The notes below the pieces were generated by a model that saw only the letters and a program-made list of their open reading frames with translations, did no database searches and had not been told where the DNA came from. This document shows, in pieces, positions 1 through 10,019 of a stretch of 64,000 bases of DNA. Both the position numbers and the translations under genes were made by a program. Source of the DNA: Planctellipticum sp942493135 (GTDB lineage: Bacteria > Planctomycetota > Planctomycetia > Planctomycetales > Planctomycetaceae); the NCBI GenBank assembly GCA_942493135.1, contig OW818684.1, forward strand, positions 248,001-312,000, read 5' to 3'. The first letter of the stretch is position 1, and each line of letters starts with the position of its first letter.

Positions 1-1706
1 ACATGCTGCAGCTTCAGGCCGAGCGGGCCGCCAAGCCGGGCATCGCCTGTCCCCCCGACAGTCACTGGCAGCAGGAGTTCGACGCCTCGTTCCCGTACAC
101 AGAGACCGACGACCAGCTCCGGGCGATCGCTGACTTGAAGGAGGACATGGAACGTCCCCGGCCGATGGACCGCCTGATCTGCGGCGACGTCGGCTACGGT
201 AAGACCGAAGTCGCCATGCGGGCCGCCTTCAAGGCGGTCGACGCCGGGCGGCAGGTCGCCATTCTGGTCCCGACGACAGTCCTTGCGGAGCAGCATTTCC
301 GCAGCTTCAGCGAGCGGATGGCGGAGTTCCCGGTCACCATCGCCTGTCTGTCCCGATTCAAGACCCGCAGCGAGCAGAAGGAGATACTTGAAGGCCTGGC
401 CGGGGGCGGGATCGACATCGTCATCGGGACGCATCGCATCGTACAGCCCGACATCCGCTTCAAAGACCTGGGGCTGCTGGTCATCGACGAAGAACAGCGG
501 TTCGGCGTCGAAGCAAAGGAGATGCTCAAACGGCTCAAGCTGGAGGTCGATGTCCTGACGTTGAGTGCTACGCCGATTCCGCGGACGCTGCACCTGTCGC
601 TGATGGGGATCCGGGACATTTCCAGCCTGGAAACGCCGCCCCAGGATCGCGTGGCGGTCGAGACCCGCGTCACGCGGTACGACACGCACCTGATCCGGCA
701 GGCGATCGTGCGGGAAATGAATCGGGACGGCCAGATCTACTTCGTGCACAACCGCGTCTACAACATCGAGTCGATCGCCGACCGGATCCGGGCGGCGGTC
801 CCGGAAGCAACCGTCGATATCGTCCACGGTCAGATGACCGAGCACGAGTTGGAGCGGGCCATGCTGGGGTTCGTCTCCCGGCGGACCGATGTCCTGGTGG
901 CCACGACGATCATCGAGAGCGGTCTGGATATCCCGAACGCGAACACGATTTTCATCAATCAGGCCGATCAGTACGGACTGGCTGATCTGCACCAGCTCCG
1001 CGGCCGGGTGGGTCGTTACAAGCACCGGGCGTACTGCTACCTGCTGCTCGACGAGGGGAAAACGCTGACGCCGCTGGCGTCGCGCCGGCTGAAAGCGATC
1101 GAAGAATTCAGCGAGCTGGGGGCGGGCTTCAAGATCGCCATGCGGGACTTGGAGATCCGCGGAGCCGGGAACATTCTGGGGACGGAACAGAGCGGGCACA
1201 TCGCGTCGGTCGGGTACGAGCTGTACTGCCAGCTCCTGGAGAACGCCGTCCGGTTGATGAAACGGGAGCCGCTCCGCGAGAACCGCCACGTCGCGGTGGA
1301 CCTGCCACTTTCCGCGTATCTGCCGATCACCTACGTACCTCCCGGTCGGCCCAAAATCGAGATTTACCGCAAACTCTCCAGCATCACGACGCTGGAGCAG
1401 CTCGAGCAGATGCGGGAGGAACTGCGAGACCGATTCGGTCCGATTCCCGAGGAAGCCGAAAAACTGCTGCAGCTCCGCGAGCTGCAGGTTCTGGCGCAGT
1501 ACTGGGTGATTGACGATATTCACCTGGAAGAAGGCTACGGGGTCTTCGGCTACCGGAATCCGCGTAAAATCCAGAAGCTGGCGAAGATGTCGCCCCATCC
1601 GCTGCGGATTGTCGATGACCGGAATGCGTTCCTGGTGCTGCCACACCGCCTGAATGACGTCGACGGTCTGCTGGCTGTACTGAAATCGGTCTTGCAGTGC
1701 CGTTAG
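1..1706 (+). CDS. mfd: Transcription-repair coupling factor Mfd, C-terminal half (5' partial)
   Basis: This is an ATP-dependent DNA translocase that removes RNA polymerase stalled at lesions and recruits UvrA. The visible 567 residues hold the RecG-like translocase: Walker A GDVGYGKTE at about 61-69, a DEEQ box at 162-165, SATPIPRTL near 189, and the second RecA domain with QLRGRVGR near 340. The last roughly 130 residues match the C-terminal D7 (UvrA-masking) region. The reading frame is open to the window edge, and Mfd proteins are about 1100 residues or more, so the UvrB-like and polymerase-binding modules lie upstream. The first Met seen is internal, not the start. The family call is firm. 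Confidence 0.97.
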   Translation, partial: MLQLQAERAAKPGIACPPDSHWQQEFDASFPYTETDDQLRAIADLKEDMERPRPMDRLICGDVGYGKTEVAMRAAFKAVDAGRQVAILVPTTVLAEQHFRSFSERMAEFPVTIACLSRFKTRSEQKEILEGLAGGGIDIVIGTHRIVQPDIRFKDLGLLVIDEEQRFGVEAKEMLKRLKLEVDVLTLSATPIPRTLHLSLMGIRDISSLETPPQDRVAVETRVTRYDTHLIRQAIVREMNRDGQIYFVHNRVYNIESIADRIRAAVPEATVDIVHGQMTEHELERAMLGFVSRRTDVLVATTIIESGLDIPNANTIFINQADQYGLADLHQLRGRVGRYKHRAYCYLLLDEGKTLTPLASRRLKAIEEFSELGAGFKIAMRDLEIRGAGNILGTEQSGHIASVGYELYCQLLENAVRLMKREPLRENRHVAVDLPLSAYLPITYVPPGRPKIEIYRKLSSITTLEQLEQMREELRDRFGPIPEEAEKLLQLRELQVLAQYWVIDDIHLEEGYGVFGYRNPRKIQKLAKMSPHPLRIVDDRNAFLVLPHRLNDVDGLLAVLKSVLQCR

Positions 1707-1843
1707 CCGCCGACCTATAAACCGCTCCCCTCTTCGTCTTTCCCGAAAATCAAGAACTTGGCACACCCGCCGGCTCGCACGGTTGGACCGTGCTGGATTG
1801 CGTCACGGACCGACGCTGAAACCTTCGCCATGGCGGGCCATTG

Positions 1844-3061
1844 ATGCGACGAGTCATTCCGGGAGTTCTGCTCGCACTCAGCTTGATGGGCTGTAACGCC
1901 ATCAAGAAGAAGTACGACAATCCCGTGTTCGCCGCCGCTCCCCGCCGCATCGCCGATGCCGAGGACGTTCAAGTCGCCGAGAAGTCCGCGAAAGACGGCA
2001 AAGAAGAAATCCTAACGGTTGCAGCCACGACGTCTCTGCCGACCGCCGAGGAGCTGGAAGCTGAGTCGATCGAATTCAACAGCAGCGTGGTGGCGACCGT
2101 CAACGGCGCGCCGGTCTTTGGTTCGGAGATCGTCGAGCGTTACGGCGGACCGCTGCAGCAGGCCCGACAGAAGATTGCCGCGGAGCGAGACAATGTTCCG
2201 CCGGCGAAGTACCTGCAGATGATCGAGGCGTACCGCGTCTCGCGCGACCAGATCGTCCGTCAGGATCTGCGGTCGCACATCGAACGCCGACTGTTGATCG
2301 AACTGCTTAAGGCGGACATGAAGGCCGAACAGATCAAGCAGATCGAAACGCAGCTTGAAAAGCAGTTCGAGGAAGCCGAACTACCGAAACTCAAACGGGA
2401 GTTGAAGGCGTCAACGAAGCCCGAACTCGAACAGGAACTGCGGAAGCGGGACACGAGCATCGCGACGATCCGCAACTCGTTTATGTCAAATATCATGGCC
2501 GTCCAGTACGTGCGGTCCAATATCCCGCGTCCCGATCCCGCGACGCGTCAGGAAATCGTCGACTACTACCGCGAACACCGATCGGACTTCGAAATCGAGG
2601 CCCGCGTCCGCTGGCGGCAGATTCAATGCGTGTACTCCAGGCCGGCCGCACGGGGCGAGGCGGAGAAGAAAATTCGCGCCGCTCGCGGCGAATTGCAGCG
2701 CGGCCAGTCTTTTGAGACGGTTGCTCGCAAGTACTCCGAAGACCCGTTCGCCAAAGAGGGCGGGAACTGGGACTGGATCACTCCAGGCAGCCTGGCTGAC
2801 AAGGATCTGGAGAATCGGCTGTTCGAACTGCCGGTCGGAGAAGTCAGCGCCATCTTCGAAGGGAGCAATTCGTTCCTCGTGGTCGAAGTCCTCGAACGCG
2901 AAGACGCCGGCGTCCGGAAGTTTGCCGAGGTGCAGAACGAGATCAAGGACAAGATCGACAAGGAACGCCAAGCCGAAGCGCCGCGCGAATTCCTGAAGAA
3001 GGTCTGGGACAGCGCGGTGATCGAGTCCCGCTACGAATTGCCCGGCAGCCAGCCGCGGTAA
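1844..3061 (+). CDS. Parvulin-type peptidyl-prolyl isomerase lipoprotein (PrsA/SurA-like)
   Basis: This is a predicted cell-envelope folding helper, 405 residues. The N-terminus is a lipoprotein signal ending in LSLMGC, with lipidated Cys17. Residues 82-95 (VVATVNGAPVFGSE) match the start of the SurA/PrsA chaperone domain. A long charged helical region follows, and a rotamase (PpiC) domain lies at about 252-352. The frame opens with TTG at 1841 immediately before ATG 1844; ATG is chosen because it gives a clean MRR signal start. It follows mfd by 137 bases on the same strand and converges on the histidine kinase gene with only 12 bases between stops. Its specific clients cannot be inferred. 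Confidence 0.88.
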   Translation: MRRVIPGVLLALSLMGCNAIKKKYDNPVFAAAPRRIADAEDVQVAEKSAKDGKEEILTVAATTSLPTAEELEAESIEFNSSVVATVNGAPVFGSEIVERYGGPLQQARQKIAAERDNVPPAKYLQMIEAYRVSRDQIVRQDLRSHIERRLLIELLKADMKAEQIKQIETQLEKQFEEAELPKLKRELKASTKPELEQELRKRDTSIATIRNSFMSNIMAVQYVRSNIPRPDPATRQEIVDYYREHRSDFEIEARVRWRQIQCVYSRPAARGEAEKKIRAARGELQRGQSFETVARKYSEDPFAKEGGNWDWITPGSLADKDLENRLFELPVGEVSAIFEGSNSFLVVEVLEREDAGVRKFAEVQNEIKDKIDKERQAEAPREFLKKVWDSAVIESRYELPGSQPR

Positions 3062-3073
3062 GCAGCACCAGAC

Positions 3074-3799
3074 TCAGGCGGTCGGCCACCGGGTGGTGAC
3101 CGTCGTTGGCCCGCCGAGCGCTGACTCGATCGCGATCCGCCCGCCGTGTGCGGTCACGATCCGCCAGACTTTGCAGAGGCCGAACCCCAGGCCGCGGCCC
3201 GCCTGGCGACCGGAATAGAACGGGTCGAAGGCATGACGTCGCCCGACGTCGGAAAAGCCGCGACCGGCGTCGTGGACTGCGATTCTGACTTCGTTCGCCT
3301 CGGCGGAAGATTCGACTCGAATTTCCCCGCTGCCGGGCACGATCGCTTCGGCGGCGTTCCTCAGCAGCTCATGCAGGGCCACGGCGAACTGCACAGGATC
3401 GACCTGCAACGCGATTCCCGCGGTCGGCCCCGGGACGACAGTGACTCCCGGCCAGTCCGTCGTGCTGCGCCATTGCTTGAGCACGCCCTGGAGGAGATCT
3501 TCCAGCCGGCAGCGCTCCGGACGCGGGACCGGCGGGCGGGCGAACAGCATCACGTCGCCGATCATGTCCCGTACGCGATAGGCCTGCGCGCCGATGGTTA
3601 CCAGAGCCTGCCGCCGGGCGGGATCGGTTTCGTCCCGCAGGAGCTGCTGCACTCGCCCGACGATGGTTGCCAGCGGGTTGTTGATTTCGTGCCCCGCCCC
3701 GGCGGCAAATTCCGCGAGCGCCGCGAGGTGATTGGCGTCGGGCTCCAGCGAGACGGAATTCGCCGGATCTTCGTTGGAATCGGCGGCCTGTCCGGACAT
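3074..3799 (-). CDS. Soluble sensor-less histidine kinase
   Basis: This 241-residue protein has only the transmitter core: a HisKA dimerisation segment with H-box GHEINNPL (His37), N-box LHELLRNAAEAI (Asn148), G1 DAGRGF (177-182), F-box FDPFYS (191-196) and G2 GRGLGFGL (201-208). No transmembrane segment or sensory domain (PAS, GAF, HAMP) is present, so it is probably cytoplasmic and takes its signal from a partner protein. The frame extends to a TTG at 3829, but ATG 3799 is preferred because the upstream part contains an intercistronic hairpin. It follows the response-regulator gene on the same strand, which suggests a cognate pair; this pairing is an inference from position. Confidence 0.88.
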   Translation of the reverse strand: MSGQAADSNEDPANSVSLEPDANHLAALAEFAAGAGHEINNPLATIVGRVQQLLRDETDPARRQALVTIGAQAYRVRDMIGDVMLFARPPVPRPERCRLEDLLQGVLKQWRSTTDWPGVTVVPGPTAGIALQVDPVQFAVALHELLRNAAEAIVPGSGEIRVESSAEANEVRIAVHDAGRGFSDVGRRHAFDPFYSGRQAGRGLGFGLCKVWRIVTAHGGRIAIESALGGPTTVTTRWPTA

Positions 3800-3828
3800 A
3801 GGACGTGATTTCCCGAGCGGTCTATGCA

Positions 3829-3858
3829 AACGCCTCCGGCAGAAGTACCGGAGGCGTT
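3829..3858 (-). promoter_or_regulatory. Intercistronic hairpin between response regulator and histidine kinase
   Basis: A perfect 11-bp inverted repeat (AACGCCTCCGG / CCGGAGGCGTT) with an 8-nt loop lies between the regulator stop at 3926 and the kinase ATG at 3799. On the minus strand it is followed by TTGCAT rather than a T-run. It therefore looks more like a processing, stability or attenuation element that lowers kinase relative to regulator expression than a full terminator. The function is inferred from structure and position. Confidence 0.55.
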
Positions 3859-3925
3859 CGGAATTCGTTGGCGATCCTGACCAGGCCGTCCCGCTGCTGC
3901 CAGCGCGGAGTCAGGCGATTGGTCA

Positions 3926-4504
3926 TCAGGTTCCGGCGGGTTCGACGTCCAGGAAGTGGCACATCCGGTCGATCAGGGCATCGACTTCGAACGGCTTCTG
4001 CATGAAGTCATCGGCGCCGGCCGCCCGCAACTCATCGATTTTGTCGTGCTCGACCATGCCCGAAATACAGATGATCTTGGTGTCGTCGAGAGCCGAGTCG
4101 CTACGGACCCGCTGACAGACTTCCTTGCCGTTGATGTCCGGCAGCATGACGTCCAGAACGATGATGTCGGGGCGATACTCCCGGACCATCATGCCCGCGT
4201 CGAATCCATTGTTGGCAATGCGAATTTCGAATCGGCCGTCCCGTTCGAGTTCGTCGCGGATCAATTCCACGAGCTCTTCATCGTCGTCAACGATGAGCGC
4301 CTTGCGACGGCCGCTTTCCAGCGCGTCGGTGGGGATCCCGTTTTCTTTCATGAACTTGAACAGCACGTCGCGGGGAATCCGGCGGAACCGGGAGCCCGGC
4401 ACGCGAAACCCTTTGAGCTGCCCGGAGTCGAAACACCGGATGATCGTCTGCTGGCTGACCTTGCAGATCTTCGCAGCCTCGCCGGTCGTGAACACAGTTT
4501 TCAT
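3926..4504 (-). CDS. Response regulator with N-terminal excisionase/MerR-type helix-turn-helix
   Basis: This is a 192-residue regulator with reversed domain order. Residues 3-50 form a DNA-binding module of the helix-turn-helix excisionase type (TTGEAAKICKVSQQTI, then the wing GFRVPGSRFRR). Residues 67-188 are a CheY-like receiver with acidic pair DDD (73-75), phospho-acceptor Asp118 (VLDVMLPD), Ser148 and Lys170. All phosphorylation residues are intact. The start is ATG 4504 or the in-frame ATG 4516, which has AAAGG directly against it and so leaves no room for a ribosome site; ATG 4504 starts exactly at the domain boundary. The histidine kinase gene follows. Target genes are unknown. Confidence 0.9.
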   Translation of the reverse strand: MKTVFTTGEAAKICKVSQQTIIRCFDSGQLKGFRVPGSRFRRIPRDVLFKFMKENGIPTDALESGRRKALIVDDDEELVELIRDELERDGRFEIRIANNGFDAGMMVREYRPDIIVLDVMLPDINGKEVCQRVRSDSALDDTKIICISGMVEHDKIDELRAAGADDFMQKPFEVDALIDRMCHFLDVEPAGT

Positions 4505-5047
4505 GGGCTGATCCATCCTTTGCAGCGGCCCGCTCAACGGCGCACGGGCGCGGGGCAATGACCTCTCCAGACTCCCTCCGCGAGAGGACTGGCAAACTCC
4601 GTTTCCGCCAGGATGGACTCGATCGGTTCCAACCGGAGCACTGGACGGCCGAAACCTCGGCGTGCTCCGGAACTGGCAGGCTCTGCACCGGGTGTTGCCA
4701 TCCTGGTTCAACCCCCGGCTGCCACCTCAACGACTGATAAATCCATGAACGCAGAGTTTACCGACTTTTCCGCAGAGCCCGATTGTATCCATTCTGTCAA
4801 ATCGGTCAACGTTCTTTTGCTTCTTTAGCCCCCCCGAGGATTCCTGCCCCCCGAAGTCCGCGCAGATTCGCAATCGCCCCCCCGGTAGCAGCTTACGATC
4901 ACAAGTAAAAAACCCCCGGTCCTCCCGACCCGGTCAGCCCTCCAGACACGGCGTCTCGCGGATCAGGCTGTCAGAAAAGACAGAGTGATGAAATCCGCCA
5001 TCAGTTCCAGGGGGATTCTGCGAAACACGTCGCAACTACTCCCAGCG
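4505..5047. other. Intergenic region upstream of the response regulator
   Basis: This 543-base stretch holds the long (about 270-nt) leader of the response regulator and its promoter at 4782-4809. The remainder up to the mnmG stop has C-rich runs but no convincing gene, tRNA or terminator with a T-run. Short open frames here have no recognisable product and no good ribosome site. Confidence 0.5.
4782..4809 (-). promoter_or_regulatory. Sigma-70-type promoter for the response regulator/kinase pair
   Basis: On the minus strand TTGACC (4809-4804), a 16-base spacer and TACAAT (4787-4782) match the housekeeping consensus well (5/6 at -10). The predicted start is near 4775. It reads toward the regulator gene, about 270 bases away. 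Confidence 0.55.
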
Positions 5048-6958
<1,911 letters not shown>

Positions 6959-7192
6959 GGGGCGGGTATCGGGCTTCGGGTATCGGGTATCGCAGAGCAG
7001 ACACGGAGGCCTGGGCGCGCGATCGGATATTGTGACCGCTGAAAGAGAGAAGTGCGAACGTTCCGGGTCTGCGGCGTACGCAGGATTTTTTGCGGCAGGG
7101 TCTTAACGGAGCCGGCCAGCGAGAGTACTGTACAGTTTCAAGCGCATGTCCCGTTCATTCCACTCCGTTTCCCCTCAGTTCGCGAGTCTGTC

Positions 7193-7675
7193 ATGCCCAT
7201 CACGATGAACGACCTGACGATCAGTCCCGACGGCATTGACTTCAATTCCTTGCTTGAGCACTGGGAGTGGGCCATGCCCGAGCCCATGCGACCCGTCCTG
7301 CTCACCGCCATGGGAGATGCCTTTGCACAAGGCGAATCCAGGGCCGTTTACTTTGTGGACGTCGTTGGCGGCGAAATCCGCCCCGTCGCCGATGACGGCG
7401 CGGCATTCCAGAAGCTGCTTGAGGACCGGGACTTCGTGACGGACCACATGTATCCCGCCCGAATCGTCGAACTGAGGAAGGGCGGTCTGACACTGCAGCC
7501 GCGGGAGGTCTACAGTCACACGCAACTGCTGGTTCTGGGAGGCAAAGACGAACTCGACAACATCGAAACAACGGATGTCAGCGTCCATATCGGCATCCAC
7601 GGGCAGGTCCATCTGCAGGTCAGGGATCTTCCCGAAGGAACTCCGATCTCCGAGATCAACATCGACTTCGAGTGA
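7193..7675 (+). CDS. Orphan T6SS-immunity-like (DUF1851/Tdi1 C-terminal-like) protein
   Basis: This is a 160-residue acidic soluble protein without signal peptide or membrane segment. The pattern from about residue 45 (YFVDVVGGEIRPVA, a stretch around FQKLLEDRDFV, then LLVLGGKDELDNIE and a final VHIGIHGQVHLQ) resembles the DUF1851 domain found in Tdi1-type immunity proteins and related standalone proteins. That match is by eye and moderate. Start candidates are ATG 7193 (MPITMNDL) and ATG 7205. It has no toxin or secretion genes beside it and stands alone between mnmG (divergent) and tpx, so an immunity role is not supported by context. Confidence 0.6.
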   Translation: MPITMNDLTISPDGIDFNSLLEHWEWAMPEPMRPVLLTAMGDAFAQGESRAVYFVDVVGGEIRPVADDGAAFQKLLEDRDFVTDHMYPARIVELRKGGLTLQPREVYSHTQLLVLGGKDELDNIETTDVSVHIGIHGQVHLQVRDLPEGTPISEINIDFE

Positions 7676-7844
7676 ATGCCTGAAACTGGCCAGCGAGGGG
7701 TAGCATGCTCACCGATCTGGGCAAGGCATGTCGTCGGACTTCGCAGGCTGCCAGATTGAGTCTCCACGAGTCTGCGAAAGCCCCTGCTGGTCTGGAAAGG
7801 TGAGCAGGCCTCCCGATCGAAACTGCCCCGGAGCCCTCATCCCG

Positions 7845-7876
7845 CCCCTCGCCCGCCGCAGACGGTGGGCGAGGGG
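7845..7876. repeat. 10-bp perfect inverted repeat in the 7676-8153 intergenic region
   Basis: CCCCTCGCCC (7845-7854) pairs exactly with GGGCGAGGGG (7867-7876) around a 12-nt loop, about 170 bases after the immunity-like gene. There is no T-run. It may serve as a weak terminator or be an extragenic palindrome. Confidence 0.5.
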
Positions 7877-7904
7877 GCCGGAATGGCCGCAACGGTTCAT
7901 TTCC

Positions 7905-8065
7905 GTTCGGTGACCTCCGTTCCTTCCGTGGTTGGCCTCTTTCTCCCCAGCTTCATTCGCGTCCATTCATGTGCTTCGTGGTTCCCTCTTCTCCGGACTT
8001 CGTCTTCTCCGCGTCCTCAGCGACTCCGCGGTGAATCCTCTTCACGCCGGACTTTGAATCCGCCC
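7905..8065. repeat. Degenerate short-unit repeat element (TCCGCGTC / TTCGTGGTT type)
   Basis: Most of the 478-base gap before tpx is built of imperfect 10-13-base units: CCTTCCGTGGTT, TTCGCGTCCATTC, CTTCGTGGTTCCC, CTCCGCGTCCTCAGCG, CTCCGCGGTGAA. This resembles the CTTCGTG...CGCGGTGAA intergenic repeats seen in several bacterial phyla. No coding sequence is recognisable. It ends about 90 bases before the tpx ATG, which leaves a short stretch for the tpx promoter. Confidence 0.55.
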
Positions 8066-8153
8066 CCTGCCCTGCAATACTTGCTGCGGCAAACGCGAAA
8101 ATCAGGCCGCGGGCCTGCACATTCCTTCTAGACACCTGCACGGAGATGGAACC

Positions 8154-8663
8154 ATGAAGCGGACGGGCGCGGTCACTTTCAAGGGAGGTCCTGTCGATCT
8201 CAAGGGGCGCGAGCTGAAGGTCGGCGATCAGGCGCCCGATTTCAAGCTGCAGGACACCGGCCTCGCCGACGTCTCGCTGTCCAGCACCCCCGGCAAGTCG
8301 ATCATCCTGGTGGTCGTCCCCTCGCTCGACACCTCGGTCTGCTCGCTGGAGACCAAGAAGTTCAACGACGCCGCCAAGGCCAATCCCAACGTTCAGATCT
8401 ACAGCGTCAGCATGGATCTGCCGTTTGCCATGAAGCGCTGGTGCGCGGCCGAAGGGGTTGAAAACGTCAAGGCGGTCAGCGCCCACCGCTGCACCGACTT
8501 CGGCAACGACTACGGCGTGCTGATCTCGGGCGGGCCGCTCGACCGCATCCTCTGCCGGGCCGTCTTCGTCGTCGGCGCCGACGGGAAGGTCAAGCACGTC
8601 GAATACGTCAAAGAAATCGCCTCGGAACCGGATTACGATGCGGCCCTGGCGGCGGCTCGATAG
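8154..8663 (+). CDS. tpx: Thiol peroxidase (Tpx, atypical 2-Cys peroxiredoxin)
   Basis: Tpx reduces hydrogen peroxide and organic peroxides using thioredoxin. The 169 residues match the family length. The peroxidatic Cys63 lies in PSLDTSVCS and the resolving Cys97 in KRWCAAEGV, the usual Tpx spacing. Arg124 lies in AHRCTDF-like context and the substrate-loop residues follow. It is cytoplasmic, with no signal. ATG 8154 is preceded by CACGGAGATGGAACC, where GGAG serves as a ribosome site. It is a single-gene unit that converges on ruvB. Confidence 0.95.
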   Translation: MKRTGAVTFKGGPVDLKGRELKVGDQAPDFKLQDTGLADVSLSSTPGKSIILVVVPSLDTSVCSLETKKFNDAAKANPNVQIYSVSMDLPFAMKRWCAAEGVENVKAVSAHRCTDFGNDYGVLISGGPLDRILCRAVFVVGADGKVKHVEYVKEIASEPDYDAALAAAR

Positions 8664-8703
8664 GGCCTAGGGCTGAGTGCCAAGAGCCAAGTGAAAGACA
8701 TGG

Positions 8704-8789
8704 CGGGTGGCACGTCCCAGAGGCTCTGCGATGGGCGTGGTCTTTTTATCGAAGACACGCCCTTCGAAGACTCAGGGGCGTGCCACCCG
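8704..8789. terminator. Nested inverted repeat between convergent tpx and ruvB
   Basis: The outer arms CGGGTGGCACG (8704-8714) and CGTGCCACCCG (8779-8789) are perfect complements. Inside them GGGCGTGGTCTT and AAGACACGCCC pair around a T-rich loop. The element fills the space between the two convergent stops (8663 and 8810) and could terminate both transcripts. GGGTGGC-ended palindromes recur at 37653-37847 and 61205-61301. Confidence 0.6.
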
Positions 8790-8809
8790 ATCTGCTTTCC
8801 TGGGTCCGT

Positions 8810-9883
8810 TCAGAACAGCTCGCGTTGCCCCGGTCCTTTCGGCGGATGCTGGCCGAGATGTTCGAGGCCGGAGGCGGTGATGACCCGGCCGCGGGGGGTG
8901 CGCTGGATGAAACCGCACTGCAGCAGGAATGGCTCGACTTCGTCTTCCAGCGTATCGGGGGGGACGTTCATCGTGTGGCCGATGGCATTGAGCCCCGCCG
9001 GCCCGCCGGAGAAGACCGAGACGATCGTCTGCAGGTAGCGCCGGTCCTGGGCTTCGAGCCCCAGATGATCGACTTCCAGCATCGCCAGCGCCCGCTTCAC
9101 GACGTCGTCGGTGATCCGCCCCTCGGGTTCGTGGACCGTGGCGAAATCCCGCGCCCAGCGGAGTAGATTATTGGCTTTGCGGGGCGTCCCCCGGCTGCGG
9201 CTGGCGAGCTGCAGAGCCGAGTCTTCCGTGGTCGTGGTCCGCAGTTTGAGGGCGTTCCGCCGGACGATTTCCGACAGGTCGTCGATCTCATAGAAGTCGA
9301 GGTGCTCGCGGACGACGAAACGATCCCGCAGCGGGGCGGTCAGCATGCCGCTGCGCGTCGTGGCCCCGACGATCGTGAAGCGTTTGAGCTTCATGTTGAT
9401 CGTCCGGGCGCTGAGACCTTCGCCGAGGACGATGTCGACCCGGAAGTCTTCCATGACCGGGTAGATGAATTCTTCGACGGTCGGCGGCAGGCGGTGGATT
9501 TCGTCGATGAACAGGACCGACCCCTGAGCCGCGTTGGTGAGGTATGACAGCAGATCCTTCGGCGCCTGGAGGGCCGGGCCGGAGGTGATCTGGCATTCGA
9601 CCCCCATCTCGCGGGCCATGGCCATGGCGAGCGTGGTTTTGCCGAGTCCGGGGGGACCGTCGAGGAGCAGGTGCCCGAGCGGCTCTTTCCGCATGCGGGC
9701 GGCGTCGAGGACGATTCTCAGGCGTTCGACGACTTTTCGCTGGCCGACGACTTCGTCGAGCCCCTGCGGCCGCAGTTCGTCGTCGAACTGTTCGTCGTCC
9801 GGATTGAACGCGGAACCCGAGCCGGCGGCCGGACCGTCGTCTTCGTCATCCGGACCGCCCTGAAAGACCTTGTGCCGTGCCAT
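8810..9883 (-). CDS. ruvB: Holliday junction branch-migration helicase RuvB
   Basis: RuvB is the AAA+ hexameric motor of the RuvAB complex, which drives branch migration during recombination. The protein has 357 residues. The N-terminal about 35 residues are an acidic, low-complexity extension. The family start LRPQGLDEVVGQ follows at 37-48, Walker A GPPGLGKT at 76-83 and Walker B with sensor VLFIDEIHRLPP at 123-134. The arginine finger region GATTRSGMLTAPLRDRF is present, and a winged-helix C-terminus ends PKGPGQRELF. ruvA and ruvC are not adjacent. It is transcribed divergently from nothing nearby; the zinc-ribbon membrane gene lies upstream on the same strand. Confidence 0.96.
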   Translation of the reverse strand: MARHKVFQGGPDDEDDGPAAGSGSAFNPDDEQFDDELRPQGLDEVVGQRKVVERLRIVLDAARMRKEPLGHLLLDGPPGLGKTTLAMAMAREMGVECQITSGPALQAPKDLLSYLTNAAQGSVLFIDEIHRLPPTVEEFIYPVMEDFRVDIVLGEGLSARTINMKLKRFTIVGATTRSGMLTAPLRDRFVVREHLDFYEIDDLSEIVRRNALKLRTTTTEDSALQLASRSRGTPRKANNLLRWARDFATVHEPEGRITDDVVKRALAMLEVDHLGLEAQDRRYLQTIVSVFSGGPAGLNAIGHTMNVPPDTLEDEVEPFLLQCGFIQRTPRGRVITASGLEHLGQHPPKGPGQRELF

Positions 9884-10019
9884 CCGTGCTCATCTCACGC
9901 CGCAGACTCCCGGTCGGAATTCCGTGGCCGCCCGGTCGGCAACATCTTAGCGAAGCGCCCGTTCCGGCAAGAGGGCGCGGGGGGAAAATCCCGCCCGCGC
10001 CACACTTCGACCAGGGCAT

